Source: Burkholderia sp. Ax-1724
GTDB lineage: Bacteria > Pseudomonadota > Gammaproteobacteria > Burkholderiales > Burkholderiaceae
NCBI RefSeq assembly: GCF_011752995.1
Contig: NZ_VWWL01000017.1
Coordinates: 123,246-187,245, forward strand
Reading direction: 5' to 3'
Length of the DNA stretch: 64,000 nt
The notes under the pieces are model-generated. The model saw only the letters and a program-made list of their open reading frames with translations, was not told where the DNA came from and did no database searches. Both the position numbers and the translations under genes were made by a program. Positions 31,366 through 42,726 of this stretch are shown here, piece after piece (position 1 is the stretch's first letter; the number at the start of each line of letters is the position of its first letter).

Positions 31366-32466
31366 ATGGCATTTACGCTCGAGGACATCGTCCGGCGGTT
31401 CGGCGGTGAAGTAGTCGGAAACGGTTCGCAGCGCGTGGGCAGTCTTGCGCCGCTCGATCAGGCGGGCCCGGACCAGTTGGCGTTCCTCGCCAATCCGAAG
31501 TATCTGTCGCAGGTCGAAACGACCCGTGCGGGCGCGGTGCTGATCAATGCCGGCGACCTCGCGAAGCTGGCTTCGCCCGATGGCCGTAATTTCATCGTCA
31601 CGCCGAATCCGTACGCTTACTTCGCGCGCATTGCCCAGACCTTCATCGACCTCGCCACGCCGAAAGCGGCGCCCGGCGTGCATCCGAGCGCAACGATCGA
31701 TGCCTCGGCCCAGGTCGCCGCGAGCGCGGTGATCGGTCCGCGCGTCACGGTCGAAGCCGGCGCGGTGATTAGGGAGCACGTGCGGCTCGACGCCAATGTG
31801 GTGATCGGCCGCGGCACGCGCGTCGGCGCCCACTCGCATCTGTATCCGAACGTCACGGTCTACCACGGCTGTCAGCTCGGCGAGCGCGTGATCGTGCACG
31901 CGGGTGCCGTGATCGGCTCGGACGGGTTCGGCTTCGCGCCGGATTTTGTCGGCGAGGGCGAGGCGCGCACCGGCAGCTGGGTGAAGATTCCGCAGGTCGG
32001 CGGCGTGTCGGTCGCGAACGACGTCGAAATCGGCGCGAACACGACGATCGACCGCGGTGCGATGGCCGACACGATCATCGAGGAGTGCGTGAAGATCGAC
32101 AACCTCGTGCAGATCGGCCACAACTGCAAGGTCGGCGCATACACGGTCATCGCGGGCTGCGCGGGTATCGCGGGCAGCACGACGATCGGCCGTCACTGCA
32201 TGATCGGCGGCGCGGTCGGCATTGCCGGGCACGTCACGCTGGCCGACTACGTGATCGTCACGGCGAAGTCGGGCGTTTCGAAGTCGCTGCCGAAGCCCGG
32301 CATCTACACGAGTGCGTTCCCGGCCGTGAATCACGCGGACTGGAACAGGAGCGCGGCGCTGCTGCGCAATATCGACAAGCTGCGCGACCGCATCAAGGCG
32401 CTCGAAAGCGCCGCCGCAGACAAGACCGGCGGCGCGACAGGCGAGGCCGCGGGCAATCCGCTCTAA
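31366..32466 (+). CDS. lpxD: UDP-3-O-acylglucosamine N-acyltransferase LpxD
   Basis: Adds the N-linked hydroxyacyl chain in lipid A synthesis. The 366-residue product has the N-terminal uridine-binding domain (VGSLAPLDQAGPDQLAFLAN), a left-handed beta-helix of hexapeptide repeats (about 105-320), and catalytic histidine H252 in QIGHNCKVG. The start ATG at 31366 has GGAG 11 bases upstream; an earlier in-frame ATG is less family-like. It is slightly longer than E. coli LpxD because of a C-terminal Ala-rich tail. The skp-lpxD-fabZ-lpxA-lpxB order is intact. Confidence 0.97.
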   Translation: MAFTLEDIVRRFGGEVVGNGSQRVGSLAPLDQAGPDQLAFLANPKYLSQVETTRAGAVLINAGDLAKLASPDGRNFIVTPNPYAYFARIAQTFIDLATPKAAPGVHPSATIDASAQVAASAVIGPRVTVEAGAVIREHVRLDANVVIGRGTRVGAHSHLYPNVTVYHGCQLGERVIVHAGAVIGSDGFGFAPDFVGEGEARTGSWVKIPQVGGVSVANDVEIGANTTIDRGAMADTIIEECVKIDNLVQIGHNCKVGAYTVIAGCAGIAGSTTIGRHCMIGGAVGIAGHVTLADYVIVTAKSGVSKSLPKPGIYTSAFPAVNHADWNRSAALLRNIDKLRDRIKALESAAADKTGGATGEAAGNPL

Positions 32467-32663
32467 GAAATCCCGGCGGCGCGCCGGCACCGCGTAAAAT
32501 AGCGGGCGAGCATCATGAAGCAGAGCCGGTTGCCGTGACCGGGCGGCAGGGCCGCCGCCCTGGTCGCAGCGGACCTCGCGGGCGCCGGCCGCGCGCGTTT
32601 TCAACCTACCTGCACCAGCATCCGCAGTCATCATCGCGCATTCAACGCGTGAGCAGAAACACC

Positions 32664-33128
32664 ATGAGCACCGAAAAAATCAATCTCGACATTCATAAGA
32701 TTCTCACGCTGCTGCCGCATCGTTATCCGATCCTGCTGGTCGACCGGGTGCTCGAACTCGAACCGCACAAGAGCATCAAAGCGTTGAAGAACGTGTCGAT
32801 CAATGAGCCGTATTTCCAGGGACATTTCCCGACGCGGCCGGTGATGCCAGGCGTGCTGATTCTCGAAGCGCTCGCGCAGACCGCGGCGCTGCTGACGTTC
32901 TCGGAAGAGCCGAGCGATCCGTCGAACACGCTGTACCTGTTCGTCGGCATCGACAACGCGCGTTTCAAGCGCGTGGTGGAGCCGGGCGATCAGCTGATCC
33001 TGAACTGCACGTTCGAGCGTCACATGCGCGGCATCTGGAAGTTCAAGGCGCGTGCCGAAGTGGATGGAGTCGTGGCGGCGGAAGCCGATCTGATGTGCGC
33101 GGTGCGGCACACGGACAAGGACGCCTGA
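32664..33128 (+). CDS. fabZ: 3-Hydroxyacyl-ACP dehydratase FabZ
   Basis: Dehydrates 3-hydroxyacyl-ACP in fatty acid elongation and competes with LpxA/LpxD for hydroxyacyl-ACP. The 154-residue hot-dog-fold product has LPHRYPILLVDRV, then FQGHFPTRPVMPGVLILEAL, with the catalytic pair H54 and E68 at the same numbers as in E. coli. The ATG at 32664 is chosen for the conserved MSTEKINLDIHKIL start. A 197-base gap precedes it and lpxA follows after 91 bases. Confidence 0.97.
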   Translation: MSTEKINLDIHKILTLLPHRYPILLVDRVLELEPHKSIKALKNVSINEPYFQGHFPTRPVMPGVLILEALAQTAALLTFSEEPSDPSNTLYLFVGIDNARFKRVVEPGDQLILNCTFERHMRGIWKFKARAEVDGVVAAEADLMCAVRHTDKDA

Positions 33129-33219
33129 GCCGTTCGGCGGGCACGCGGCGGCGCGATTCGCGCGGCCGGTCCGTGGCACGCCCATCCAGACAACGCAACA
33201 GAATCAGAAGCGAGGACGC

Positions 33220-34008
33220 ATGAGCAGGATTCATCCCACTGCGATCATCGAAGCGGGCGCGCAACTCGACGAATCCGTCGAAGTCGGCCCCTATGCCGTG
33301 ATCGGCGCACACGTGACGATCGGCGCGCGCAGCACGGTCGGTTCGCACAGCGTGATCGAAGGCCACACCACGATCGGCGAAGACAACCGCATCGGCCATT
33401 ACGCATCGGTCGGCGGCCGTCCGCAGGACATGAAGTACAAGGATGAGCCGACGCGACTCGTGATCGGCAACCGCAACACGATCCGCGAATTCACGACGAT
33501 CCATACCGGCACGGTGCAGGACGCGGGCGTCACGACGCTCGGCGACGACAACTGGATCATGGCCTATGTGCATATCGGCCACGACTGCCACGTCGGCAGC
33601 AACGTGATCCTGTCGAGCAACGCGCAGATGGCCGGCCACGTGACGATCGGCGACCACGCGATCATCGGCGGCATGTCGGGCGTGCACCAGTTCGTGCGCA
33701 TCGGCGCGCACTCGATGCTCGGCGGCGCGTCGGCGCTCGTGCAGGACGTCCCGCCATACGTGATCGCCGCGGGCAACAAGGCGGAGCCGCACGGCATCAA
33801 CGTCGAAGGCCTGCGCCGCCGCGGCTTCTCGGCCGATGCGATCTCGGTGCTGCGCACGGCGTATCGCGTGCTGTACAAGAACGGCCTGTCGCTCGAAGAG
33901 GCGAAGGTGCAACTGCGCGAACTCGCCGCCGCCGGCGGCGACGGCGACGCTCCGGTGCAGACGCTGCTCGCGTTCGTCGAAGCGTCGCAGCGCGGCATCA
34001 TCCGCTAG
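33220..34008 (+). CDS. lpxA: UDP-N-acetylglucosamine O-acyltransferase LpxA
   Basis: First enzyme of lipid A synthesis; transfers a 3-hydroxyacyl chain from ACP to UDP-GlcNAc. The 262-residue product (same length as E. coli) is a left-handed beta-helix of hexapeptide repeats from MSRIHPTAIIEAGAQL to about residue 190, with the active-site histidine H121 in MAYVHIGHDCHVG, then a helical C-terminal domain. GAGG lies just upstream of the ATG. lpxB begins three bases after its stop codon. Confidence 0.97.
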   Translation: MSRIHPTAIIEAGAQLDESVEVGPYAVIGAHVTIGARSTVGSHSVIEGHTTIGEDNRIGHYASVGGRPQDMKYKDEPTRLVIGNRNTIREFTTIHTGTVQDAGVTTLGDDNWIMAYVHIGHDCHVGSNVILSSNAQMAGHVTIGDHAIIGGMSGVHQFVRIGAHSMLGGASALVQDVPPYVIAAGNKAEPHGINVEGLRRRGFSADAISVLRTAYRVLYKNGLSLEEAKVQLRELAAAGGDGDAPVQTLLAFVEASQRGIIR

Positions 34009-34011
34009 ACG

Positions 34012-35181
34012 ATGGCGTTGCAACCCAGCCCGCTGCGCGTCGCGATGGTGGCCGGCGAGCCGTCCGGCGATCTGCTCGCTGCGTCGCTGCTCGACGGCCT
34101 CGCAAGCCGCCTGCCGGACGGCACGCAGTACTACGGCATCGGCGGTCCGCGCATGATGGCCGCGGGCTTCGACGCGCACTGGCCGATGGAAAAGCTTACG
34201 GTGCGCGGTTACGTCGAAGCGCTGCGGCACATTCCCGAAATCCTAGGCATTCGCAATGAACTGAAGCGCCAGCTGCTCGCCGAGCCGCCGTCGGTGTTCG
34301 TCGGCGTCGACGCGCCCGATTTCAACTTCGGGCTCGAACATGCGCTGCGCGACGCCGGCATTCCGACCGTGCACTTCGTCTGTCCGTCCATCTGGGCGTG
34401 GCGCGGCGGGCGCATCAAGAAAATCGCCAAGGCGGTCGACCACATGCTGTGCGTGTTCCCGTTCGAAACGGCGCTGCTCGAAAAATCGGGCGTCGCGGCA
34501 TCGTACGTGGGGCATCCGCTGGCCGACCAGATTCCGCTTGAACCCGACACGCTCGGCGCGCGCCGCACGCTCGGTCTTGCCGAAAGCGGTCCGGTGATCG
34601 CGGTATTGCCCGGCAGCCGGCGCTCCGAGATCGACCTGATCGGCCCGACGTTCTTCGCGGCGATGGAGATGATGCAGCACCAGGAGCCCGGCGTGCGCTT
34701 CGTGATGCCGGCGGCCACGCCCGCGTTGCGCGCGCAGCTGCAGCCGCTCGTCGAGGCGCATCCGGGCCTCGCGCTGACCATCACCGAAGGCCAGTCGCAG
34801 CTCGCGATGACGGCCGCCGACGCGATCCTCGTGAAGAGCGGCACCGTCACGCTCGAAGCCGCGCTGCTGAAAAAGCCGATGGTCATTTCCTACAAGGTGC
34901 CCTGGCTGACCGGCCAGATCATGCGCCGCCAGGGCTATCTGCCGTACGTCGGCCTGCCGAACATTCTGGCGGGGCGCTTCGTGGTGCCCGAGATCCTGCA
35001 GCACTTCGCGACGCCGCAGGCGCTCGCCGAGGCGACGCTGAAACAGCTGCGCGACGAGTCCAACCGGCGCACGTTGACGGAAATCTTCACGGAGATGCAC
35101 CACGTGCTGAAGCAGAACACGGCGCAGCGGGCGGCGGAAGTCGTGGCGAGCGTCGTCGACCGGCGGGCGGGGCGGGCATGA
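34012..35181 (+). CDS. lpxB: Lipid-A-disaccharide synthase LpxB
   Basis: GT19-family glycosyltransferase that joins UDP-diacylglucosamine and lipid X to form the lipid A disaccharide at the inner membrane. The 389-residue product contains VAMVAGEPSGDLLAASLLDG at the start, the VDAPDFNFGLE segment, HFVCPSIWAWRGGRIKK, YVGHPLADQIP and the C-terminal catalytic-domain motifs VLPGSRRSEI and VKSGTVTLEAALLKKPMVIS. It begins three bases after lpxA and overlaps rnhB by four bases (ATGA), so the three are one translation unit. Confidence 0.97.
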   Translation: MALQPSPLRVAMVAGEPSGDLLAASLLDGLASRLPDGTQYYGIGGPRMMAAGFDAHWPMEKLTVRGYVEALRHIPEILGIRNELKRQLLAEPPSVFVGVDAPDFNFGLEHALRDAGIPTVHFVCPSIWAWRGGRIKKIAKAVDHMLCVFPFETALLEKSGVAASYVGHPLADQIPLEPDTLGARRTLGLAESGPVIAVLPGSRRSEIDLIGPTFFAAMEMMQHQEPGVRFVMPAATPALRAQLQPLVEAHPGLALTITEGQSQLAMTAADAILVKSGTVTLEAALLKKPMVISYKVPWLTGQIMRRQGYLPYVGLPNILAGRFVVPEILQHFATPQALAEATLKQLRDESNRRTLTEIFTEMHHVLKQNTAQRAAEVVASVVDRRAGRA

Positions 35182-35846
35182 GCACGGCACGCGTGCCGCG
35201 CCGCAAGACCACGGCCCAGGCGGGCCTGAACTTCGAGAGCGCGGACGACATCGTCTGCGGCGTCGACGAAGCCGGGCGCGGGCCGCTCGCGGGCCCGGTC
35301 GTGGCGGCGGCGGTAATTTTCGATCCGGACAAGCCGATGATTCGCGGTCTCGACGATTCGAAGGCGCTTACCGCGAAAAAGCGCGAGGCGCTGTACGACA
35401 AGATCGTCGAGCGGGCGCTCGCCTACTGCATCGCATCGGCAACGGTCGAGGAAATCGACTCGCTGAACATCCTGCACGCGACGATGCTCGCGATGAAGCG
35501 CGCGGTGGAGGGGCTGTCGGTCGTGCCGACGCTCGTGAGGATCGACGGCAACCGCTGCCCGACGCTCGCCATGCGCGCCGAAGCGGTGATCGGCGGCGAT
35601 GCGCTCGTCAAAAGCATTTCGGCCGCGTCGATTCTCGCCAAGGTTACGCGCGACCGCATGCTGCTCGAACTGCATGAGGCCTATCCCGTCTACGGTTTCG
35701 ACGCGCATGCCGGTTACGGCACGCCGCAGCATCTGGCGGCGCTGCGCGAGCATGGGCCTTGCGAGCATCATCGGCGTTCGTTCGCGCCGGTGCGCGAGGC
35801 GTATCAGCGATTCGGCACGGGTGTCGTTGTTGTGCCGGTGCGCTGA
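35178..35846 (+). CDS. rnhB: Ribonuclease HII
   Basis: Removes ribonucleotides and RNA primers from RNA/DNA hybrids. The 222-residue product has the signature CGVDEAGRGPLAGPVVAAAV with metal ligands D30 and E31, DDSKALTAKKREALY, and the later acidic residues in VRIDGNRCPTL and ASILAKVTRDRMM-like ILAKVTRDRMLLEL. A basic ~20-residue lead precedes the domain. Its ATG overlaps the lpxB stop codon. It is the last gene of the envelope run. Confidence 0.96.
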   Translation: MSTARVPRRKTTAQAGLNFESADDIVCGVDEAGRGPLAGPVVAAAVIFDPDKPMIRGLDDSKALTAKKREALYDKIVERALAYCIASATVEEIDSLNILHATMLAMKRAVEGLSVVPTLVRIDGNRCPTLAMRAEAVIGGDALVKSISAASILAKVTRDRMLLELHEAYPVYGFDAHAGYGTPQHLAALREHGPCEHHRRSFAPVREAYQRFGTGVVVVPVR

Positions 35847-36109
35847 TCCATCCACGGCGGCGCAGGTCGGCGCAAGCGCGATGCCCGGCAAGACACCTGG
35901 CTAATTCGCTGCTGTATGAAGTACCGCATGAACGCGGCACGGGCGTCGCGTGAATAACCGCATTTCGGAAGGCACCGGGATGATGCCTAGGTACCGCCTG
36001 GGTACTTCCTGAGCGCCTTTCAGGCGCTGCTTGTTGAGCACGGCATAAAATACGGCCGGCGCTCTCGCGCTATCCACTCTTTTTCCATTTTTCTTCGCCT
36101 TCGCTGCCT
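35847..36109. other. Intergenic region after rnhB
   Basis: A 263-base gap with no supported gene. It contains a 7-base-arm hairpin, agcgcct (36012-36018) with aggcgct (36022-36028), followed by GCTTGTTGAG; it is at best a weak terminator for the lpx-rnhB run. No clear promoter for the next gene is seen. Confidence 0.4.
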
Positions 36110-36898
36110 GTGAAAGCCATCACCTCGCGGGACAATCCGCTCTACAAGCGCCTGAAGGCACTGGCCGGCTCGACGCATCAACAGCGCCGCAGCGGCCATG
36201 CGCTGCTCGAAGGTTTTCATCTCGCGAGCGCGTATCTCGACGTCGCCGGTCAGCCGGAACTGTGCATCGTCACCGACGGCGCGCTGCGTCACGACGAAGC
36301 GCAGGCCATCGTGTCGCGCATCGAGGATCACCGGCTCGTCACGCTGCCGGATGCGCTGTTCGGCCAGCTCTCGAACGTCGTGCATGGCATCGGCATTCTG
36401 CTGCTGGTCGAGAAGCTCGATACGCCGCTGCCCGAGCGTGTCGATCAGAACTGCCTCGTGCTCGACGGCGTGCAGGATGCGGGCAACGTCGGCTCGATTC
36501 TGCGCAGCGCGGCGGCGGCGGGCATCGGGCAGGTGTTTTGTGCGCCCGGCACGGCGTACGCGTGGTCTTCGAAGGTGCTGCGCTCGGGCATGGGCGCGCA
36601 TTTCCTGCTGCACATTCACGAGGACGTCGACACGAACGCGCTGATCGAACGTCTCGCGGTGCCGATCGTCATCACCGATTCGCATGGCGCCGAGGCGATC
36701 TACGATTGCGATCTGGGTGGACCGCTCGCGTGGGTGTTCGGCAATGAAGGGGCGGGCGTGTCGCAGGCCTGGCGCGATGCCGTGTCGCTGCGCGTGACGA
36801 TTCCGCAGCCGGGCGGGATGGAGTCGCTGAACGTGGCCGCGGCGGCGGCTGTCTGCGTATTCGAGCAGTGCCGTCAGCGGCGCGGGCGGAAGGCGTAG
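36110..36898 (+). CDS. SpoU/TrmH-family RNA 2'-O-methyltransferase
   Basis: SPOUT-class methyltransferase acting on tRNA or rRNA ribose; the exact target is unknown. The 262-residue product has an N-terminal substrate-binding domain (ITSRDNPLYKRLKALAGSTH, GHALLEGFHL), then the knotted domain with motif 1 LDGVQDAGNVGSILRSAAAA, motif 2 WVFGNEGAGVS, and motif 3 IPQPGGMESLNVAAAAAV. The start is GTG at 36110, just after a pyrimidine-rich stretch. It follows rnhB after a 263-base gap, as in related Burkholderiaceae, and converges with ppsR. Confidence 0.92.
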   Translation: MKAITSRDNPLYKRLKALAGSTHQQRRSGHALLEGFHLASAYLDVAGQPELCIVTDGALRHDEAQAIVSRIEDHRLVTLPDALFGQLSNVVHGIGILLLVEKLDTPLPERVDQNCLVLDGVQDAGNVGSILRSAAAAGIGQVFCAPGTAYAWSSKVLRSGMGAHFLLHIHEDVDTNALIERLAVPIVITDSHGAEAIYDCDLGGPLAWVFGNEGAGVSQAWRDAVSLRVTIPQPGGMESLNVAAAAAVCVFEQCRQRRGRKA

Positions 36899-36968
36899 GC
36901 GAGGGCGGCGCCGGGCGGTTGCGGGCAAGCCCCGCACTGGCGCCATGCCGCCGCCACGGCGCTCAATA

Positions 36969-37784
36969 TCAATAAGACGAGCGGTCCAGCTTGATCTCCT
37001 GCAGGATCGTCGTCGCGATCTCCTCGATCGACTTGTGCGTCGACGACAGCCACTTGATCCCCTCACGCCGCATCATCGCTTCGGCCTCGTTGATTTCGTA
37101 GCGGCAGTTTTCCAGTGCCGCGTACTTGCTGCCCGGCCGCCGCTCGTTGCGGATCTCCGACAGCCGCTGCGGATCGATCGACAACCCGAACATCTTCTGC
37201 CGATGTTCGAGCAGCGGCGTCGGCAGCTTGCCGCGTTCGAAGTCCTCGGGAATCAGCGGATAGTTCGCCGCCTTCACGCCGTACTGCATCGCGAGATAAA
37301 GGCTCGTCGGCGTCTTGCCGCTGCGCGATACGCCGACGAGGATCACGTCCGCGTCGGCGAGATTGCGGTTCGATTGACCGTCGTCGTGCGCGAGCGAGAA
37401 GTTGATCGCTTCGATCCGGTTCTTGTACTCCTCGGTGTCGGCGTTCTGGTGGCCGCGGCCCATCGCGTGGCTCGACTTCAGTTCGAGCTCCTGCTCGAGC
37501 GGCTCGACGAAGGTCTGGAACATGTCGAGCACGAGCGCATTCGAGCCCTTGACGATTTTGTTCGACGAACTGTCGACGAGCGTCGTGAAGACGATTGCAC
37601 GGCGGCCTTCCTGCACGACCGCCTCGTTGATCTTTTCGAGCGTCGCGTAGGCCTTCTCGGTCGAATCGACGAAAGGCACGCGAACCAGGCGGAATTTCTG
37701 GTCGAACTGGGAGAGGATCGAATGCGCGAAGGTTTCGGCAGTAATCCCGGTACCGTCTGAGACGATGAATACGGTGGGCGGCAT
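36969..37784 (-). CDS. ppsR: PEP synthase regulatory protein PpsR (kinase/pyrophosphorylase, DUF299)
   Basis: Bifunctional regulator that inactivates PEP synthase by ADP-dependent phosphorylation and reactivates it by phosphorolysis. The 271-residue product opens MPPTVFIVSDGTGITAETFA and has the P-loop GVSRSGKTP (151-159) and LYLAMQYGVKAANYPLIPED after it. The ATG at 37784 gives the conserved N-terminus; the frame is open far upstream but that part is unlike the family. It is divergent from ppsA, its target, which supports the assignment. Confidence 0.95.
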   Translation of the reverse strand: MPPTVFIVSDGTGITAETFAHSILSQFDQKFRLVRVPFVDSTEKAYATLEKINEAVVQEGRRAIVFTTLVDSSSNKIVKGSNALVLDMFQTFVEPLEQELELKSSHAMGRGHQNADTEEYKNRIEAINFSLAHDDGQSNRNLADADVILVGVSRSGKTPTSLYLAMQYGVKAANYPLIPEDFERGKLPTPLLEHRQKMFGLSIDPQRLSEIRNERRPGSKYAALENCRYEINEAEAMMRREGIKWLSSTHKSIEEIATTILQEIKLDRSSY

Positions 37785-38336
37785 CAGTGGGGCTTTGAAC
37801 GTGAGCGGCAAACGGGCCGGGAAGCGTGAGCGGTAAAGCGCGCCCGAATCGAACCGCGCCGCCGCGGGGCGGCGCTCCGGCGGCTGAACCGCGGCGGCCG
37901 GCGCAGAGTCTGCCAGTACCACGGCCTCGGGCGGGAAGCGGCGCAGCCTCGCAAAAGCCCGCAGGCCAGGGCCGGGCGCGATTCGAGGCGCAATTCTCGT
38001 CCGACTGCCACATTTCAGGAGTCGGCACGGTAGAATAGCGGCAACCTGTTGGATAAGCAATTGCAGGCGATTGGCGTCTAACTCACCGCGAACGGTCGAC
38101 CAACGCCGCGCTATCCGCCGCGAATGGGCGCTGAACACGGGAGATCGGGCGGCAAGTCCGCTCAATCGTGTGTTTTATCGAGCATCCGCGCGCAGCACGC
38201 ATGGGGCCGCACGCTCCCGATATCGCGATTGCTTCTCCAACAGGTTGTGCAAGGCACGGGGTCGAGCTTCCAATGGGCCGCCCGTGTTCAAGCCCACTTG
38301 CACAGCCGTGAATTTCTTTCACACTTAGGGGCTTGT
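37785..38336. other. Intergenic region between divergent ppsR and ppsA
   Basis: A 552-base region between the regulator and its target. A possible plus-strand -10, TAGAAT, is at 38031-38036, without a good -35. Open frames exist on both strands but none resembles a protein. The span is long for a simple pair of promoters, so a long ppsA leader or transcription-factor sites are possible. Confidence 0.4.
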
Positions 38337-40739
<2,403 letters not shown>

Positions 40740-40880
40740 GCGGCGAAGCCGTGCAGGCCGCCTGTCGGGCGGCGTGCACGGTGTGAGTTGCAGCGCGAGT
40801 TATGGCGCGAGCTGCGACGAATCGGCAACGCGCGGACATGCGCGGTAGCGCCCGTTGAACACGCCCGCTTCGTGCTATAA

Positions 40881-40906
40881 ACACCCCGGTAGATCCGGGG
40901 TGTTTT
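40881..40906 (+). terminator. Intrinsic terminator between ppsA and nfeD
   Basis: Arms acaccccgg (40881-40889) and ccggggtgt (40895-40903), loop TAGAT, then a short T-run (TTT, GCTT). It lies 140 bases after ppsA. It falls inside an in-frame upstream extension of the nfeD gene, which argues that nfeD starts at 40924 instead. Confidence 0.75.
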
Positions 40907-40923
40907 GCTTTGTGGAGGTCGCC

Positions 40924-41379
40924 GTGGCGCCTGGTGGACTGTTCTGGTGGATCGGGGCGGGTGTGCTTGTCGTGCTGGAGCTGATGAGCGGCACCTTCTA
41001 TCTGTTGATGATCGCGCTCGGCTGTGTCGCGGCGGCCTTGGCGCATATTGCCGGCGCGGCCGCCGACGCGCAGTTCGCGATCGCCGCGGTGGTCGCGCTC
41101 GCGGCAGTCGTGCTGCTGCGGCGCTCGCGTTTCGGCCGGCGCAAGCGCGAACAGGCGTCGCGCAACCCCGACGTCAATCTCGATATCGGTCAGACGCTGA
41201 ACGTGCCGGCGTGGCACGAGCGCCGGGCGCGCGCGACCTATCGCGGTGCGGCATGGGACGTCGAACTGGCCGAGGGCGAGCCCGAAGATGCGCAGGTCTA
41301 CGAGATCCGGGAGTTGCGCGGTAGCCGCCTGATCGTCGTGGCGAGCCGTTCGCAGCCTGCCGGCGCACCGGCGGCCTGA
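40924..41379 (+). CDS. NfeD-family membrane protein
   Basis: Short NfeD (about 151 residues): two or three N-terminal membrane helices (LFWWIGAGVLVVLELMSGTF, FAIAAVVALAAVVLL) followed by a C-terminal OB-fold domain (NLDIGQTLNVPAWHERRARA through RLIVVASRS). NfeD proteins partner with SPFH/stomatin proteins in membrane microdomains. The GTG at 40924 is preferred: GGAGG at 40914-40918 is at correct spacing, and the longer open frame would include a terminator. It is followed 150 bases later by the SPFH gene qmcA, its expected partner. Confidence 0.88.
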   Translation: MAPGGLFWWIGAGVLVVLELMSGTFYLLMIALGCVAAALAHIAGAAADAQFAIAAVVALAAVVLLRRSRFGRRKREQASRNPDVNLDIGQTLNVPAWHERRARATYRGAAWDVELAEGEPEDAQVYEIRELRGSRLIVVASRSQPAGAPAA

Positions 41380-41428
41380 GGGGCGATTGCCATGCGGGGC
41401 AATGCGGGCCCGCGAATCTCACTGACAG

Positions 41429-41473
41429 ATCAGCATCAGAAGCATCAGCATCAAAAATATCAGCATCAAAAAA
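41429..41473. repeat. Three 15-bp tandem repeats between nfeD and qmcA
   Basis: Three consecutive units, ATCAGCATCAGAAGC, ATCAGCATCAAAAAT and ATCAGCATCAAAAAA, with a strict 15-base period. They are in the 150-base gap between nfeD and qmcA and are not coding. Confidence 0.8.
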
Positions 41474-41529
41474 CGCCGGCGCATTAACCTGCGTAGAACG
41501 ATTCAAACCACGGACCGGAGGGTAGCAAC

Positions 41530-42462
41530 ATGGATTCAACCATCGTCGGGGCGGTGCTGCTGATCGTCGTGATCGTGCTTGCATCGCAGACCATCAAGAT
41601 CGTGCCGCAGCAGCATGCGTGGGTGCTCGAGCGCCTCGGCCGTTATCATGCGACGCTGACGCCGGGCTTGAGCTTCGCGTTTCCGTTCGTCGACCGGGTC
41701 GCCTATAAGCACGTGCTGAAGGAAATCCCGCTCGAAGTGCCGAGCCAGGTGTGTATCACGCGCGACAACACGCAGTTGCAGGTCGACGGCGTGCTGTACT
41801 TTCAGGTCACCGATCCGATGAAGGCGTCCTACGGGTCGAGCAATTTCGTGTTCGCGATCACGCAGCTTTCGCAGACCACGCTGCGCTCGGTCATCGGCAA
41901 GCTCGAACTCGACAAGACCTTTGAAGAGCGCGATTTCATCAACCACAGCATCGTGTCGTCGCTCGATGAAGCGGCGGCGAACTGGGGCGTGAAAGTGCTG
42001 CGCTACGAGATCAAGGACCTGACGCCGCCCAAGGAGATTCTTCACGCGATGCAGGCGCAGATCACCGCCGAGCGCGAGAAGCGCGCGCTGATCGCGGCGT
42101 CGGAGGGGCGCAAGCAGGAGCAGATCAACATCGCATCGGGCGGGCGCGAGGCGGCGATCCAGAAGTCCGAGGGCGAACGGCAGGCGGCGATCAACCAGGC
42201 GCAGGGGCAGGCGGCGGCGATTCTGGCCGTGGCCGAGGCCAACTCGCAGGCGATCCAGAAGATCGCGGCGGCGATCCAGTCGAACGGCGGGATGGAGGCC
42301 GTGAATCTGAAGGTGGCGGAGCAGTATGTGAATGCGTTCGCGAATCTGGCGAAGCAGGGCACGACGCTGATCGTGCCGGGCGATATGTCGAACATGAGTT
42401 CGATGATCGCGTCGGCGCTGACGATCGTGAACAAGGGCAAGGGCGGGCCCGCTTCGGCCTAG
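41530..42462 (+). CDS. SPFH/stomatin-family protein (QmcA-like)
   Basis: Membrane-anchored SPFH protein thought to organise lipid microdomains and associate with FtsH-type proteases. The 310-residue product has one N-terminal membrane segment (residues 3-20, STIVGAVLLIVVIVLAS), the SPFH domain (VPQQHAWVLERLGRYHATLT to about 185, including YEIKDLTPPKEILHAMQAQ), and an Ala/Gln-rich coiled coil (about 180-250) before the tail. The ATG at 41530 follows GGAGGG. It pairs with the upstream nfeD gene, the usual nfeD-stomatin operon. Confidence 0.92.
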   Translation: MDSTIVGAVLLIVVIVLASQTIKIVPQQHAWVLERLGRYHATLTPGLSFAFPFVDRVAYKHVLKEIPLEVPSQVCITRDNTQLQVDGVLYFQVTDPMKASYGSSNFVFAITQLSQTTLRSVIGKLELDKTFEERDFINHSIVSSLDEAAANWGVKVLRYEIKDLTPPKEILHAMQAQITAEREKRALIAASEGRKQEQINIASGGREAAIQKSEGERQAAINQAQGQAAAILAVAEANSQAIQKIAAAIQSNGGMEAVNLKVAEQYVNAFANLAKQGTTLIVPGDMSNMSSMIASALTIVNKGKGGPASA

Positions 42463-42505
42463 CGGGAGTCAGGAGCAGGCACTGGGAGAACTGGCGGTTT
42501 CCCGC

Positions 42506-42544
42506 AAAAAAATGGCCAGCAATCATCGGGATGCGGGCCATTTT
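42506..42544. terminator. Terminator between convergent qmcA and smpB
   Basis: The stem aaaatggcc (42509-42517) / ggccatttt (42536-42544) is flanked by A-run and T-run. It lies 44 bases after qmcA and 180 bases from the end of the convergent smpB gene. Confidence 0.6.
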
Positions 42545-42726
42545 CCTGTTGCGGATTCTCAGCCTTGCTGAAGGCGGGGCGCCGGTGCGCGCGGGGCGGT
42601 TGACAAGGCAGCACATGAAGCCGCGAACGAATCGGCAAATGAAGCGGTGAATGAAGCCGGCGCGCCGAAGCCGCGCCGCAGCACAGTCTTTACATGGGCG
42701 CAGGTGGCGCGACCGTGCGCCCACGC

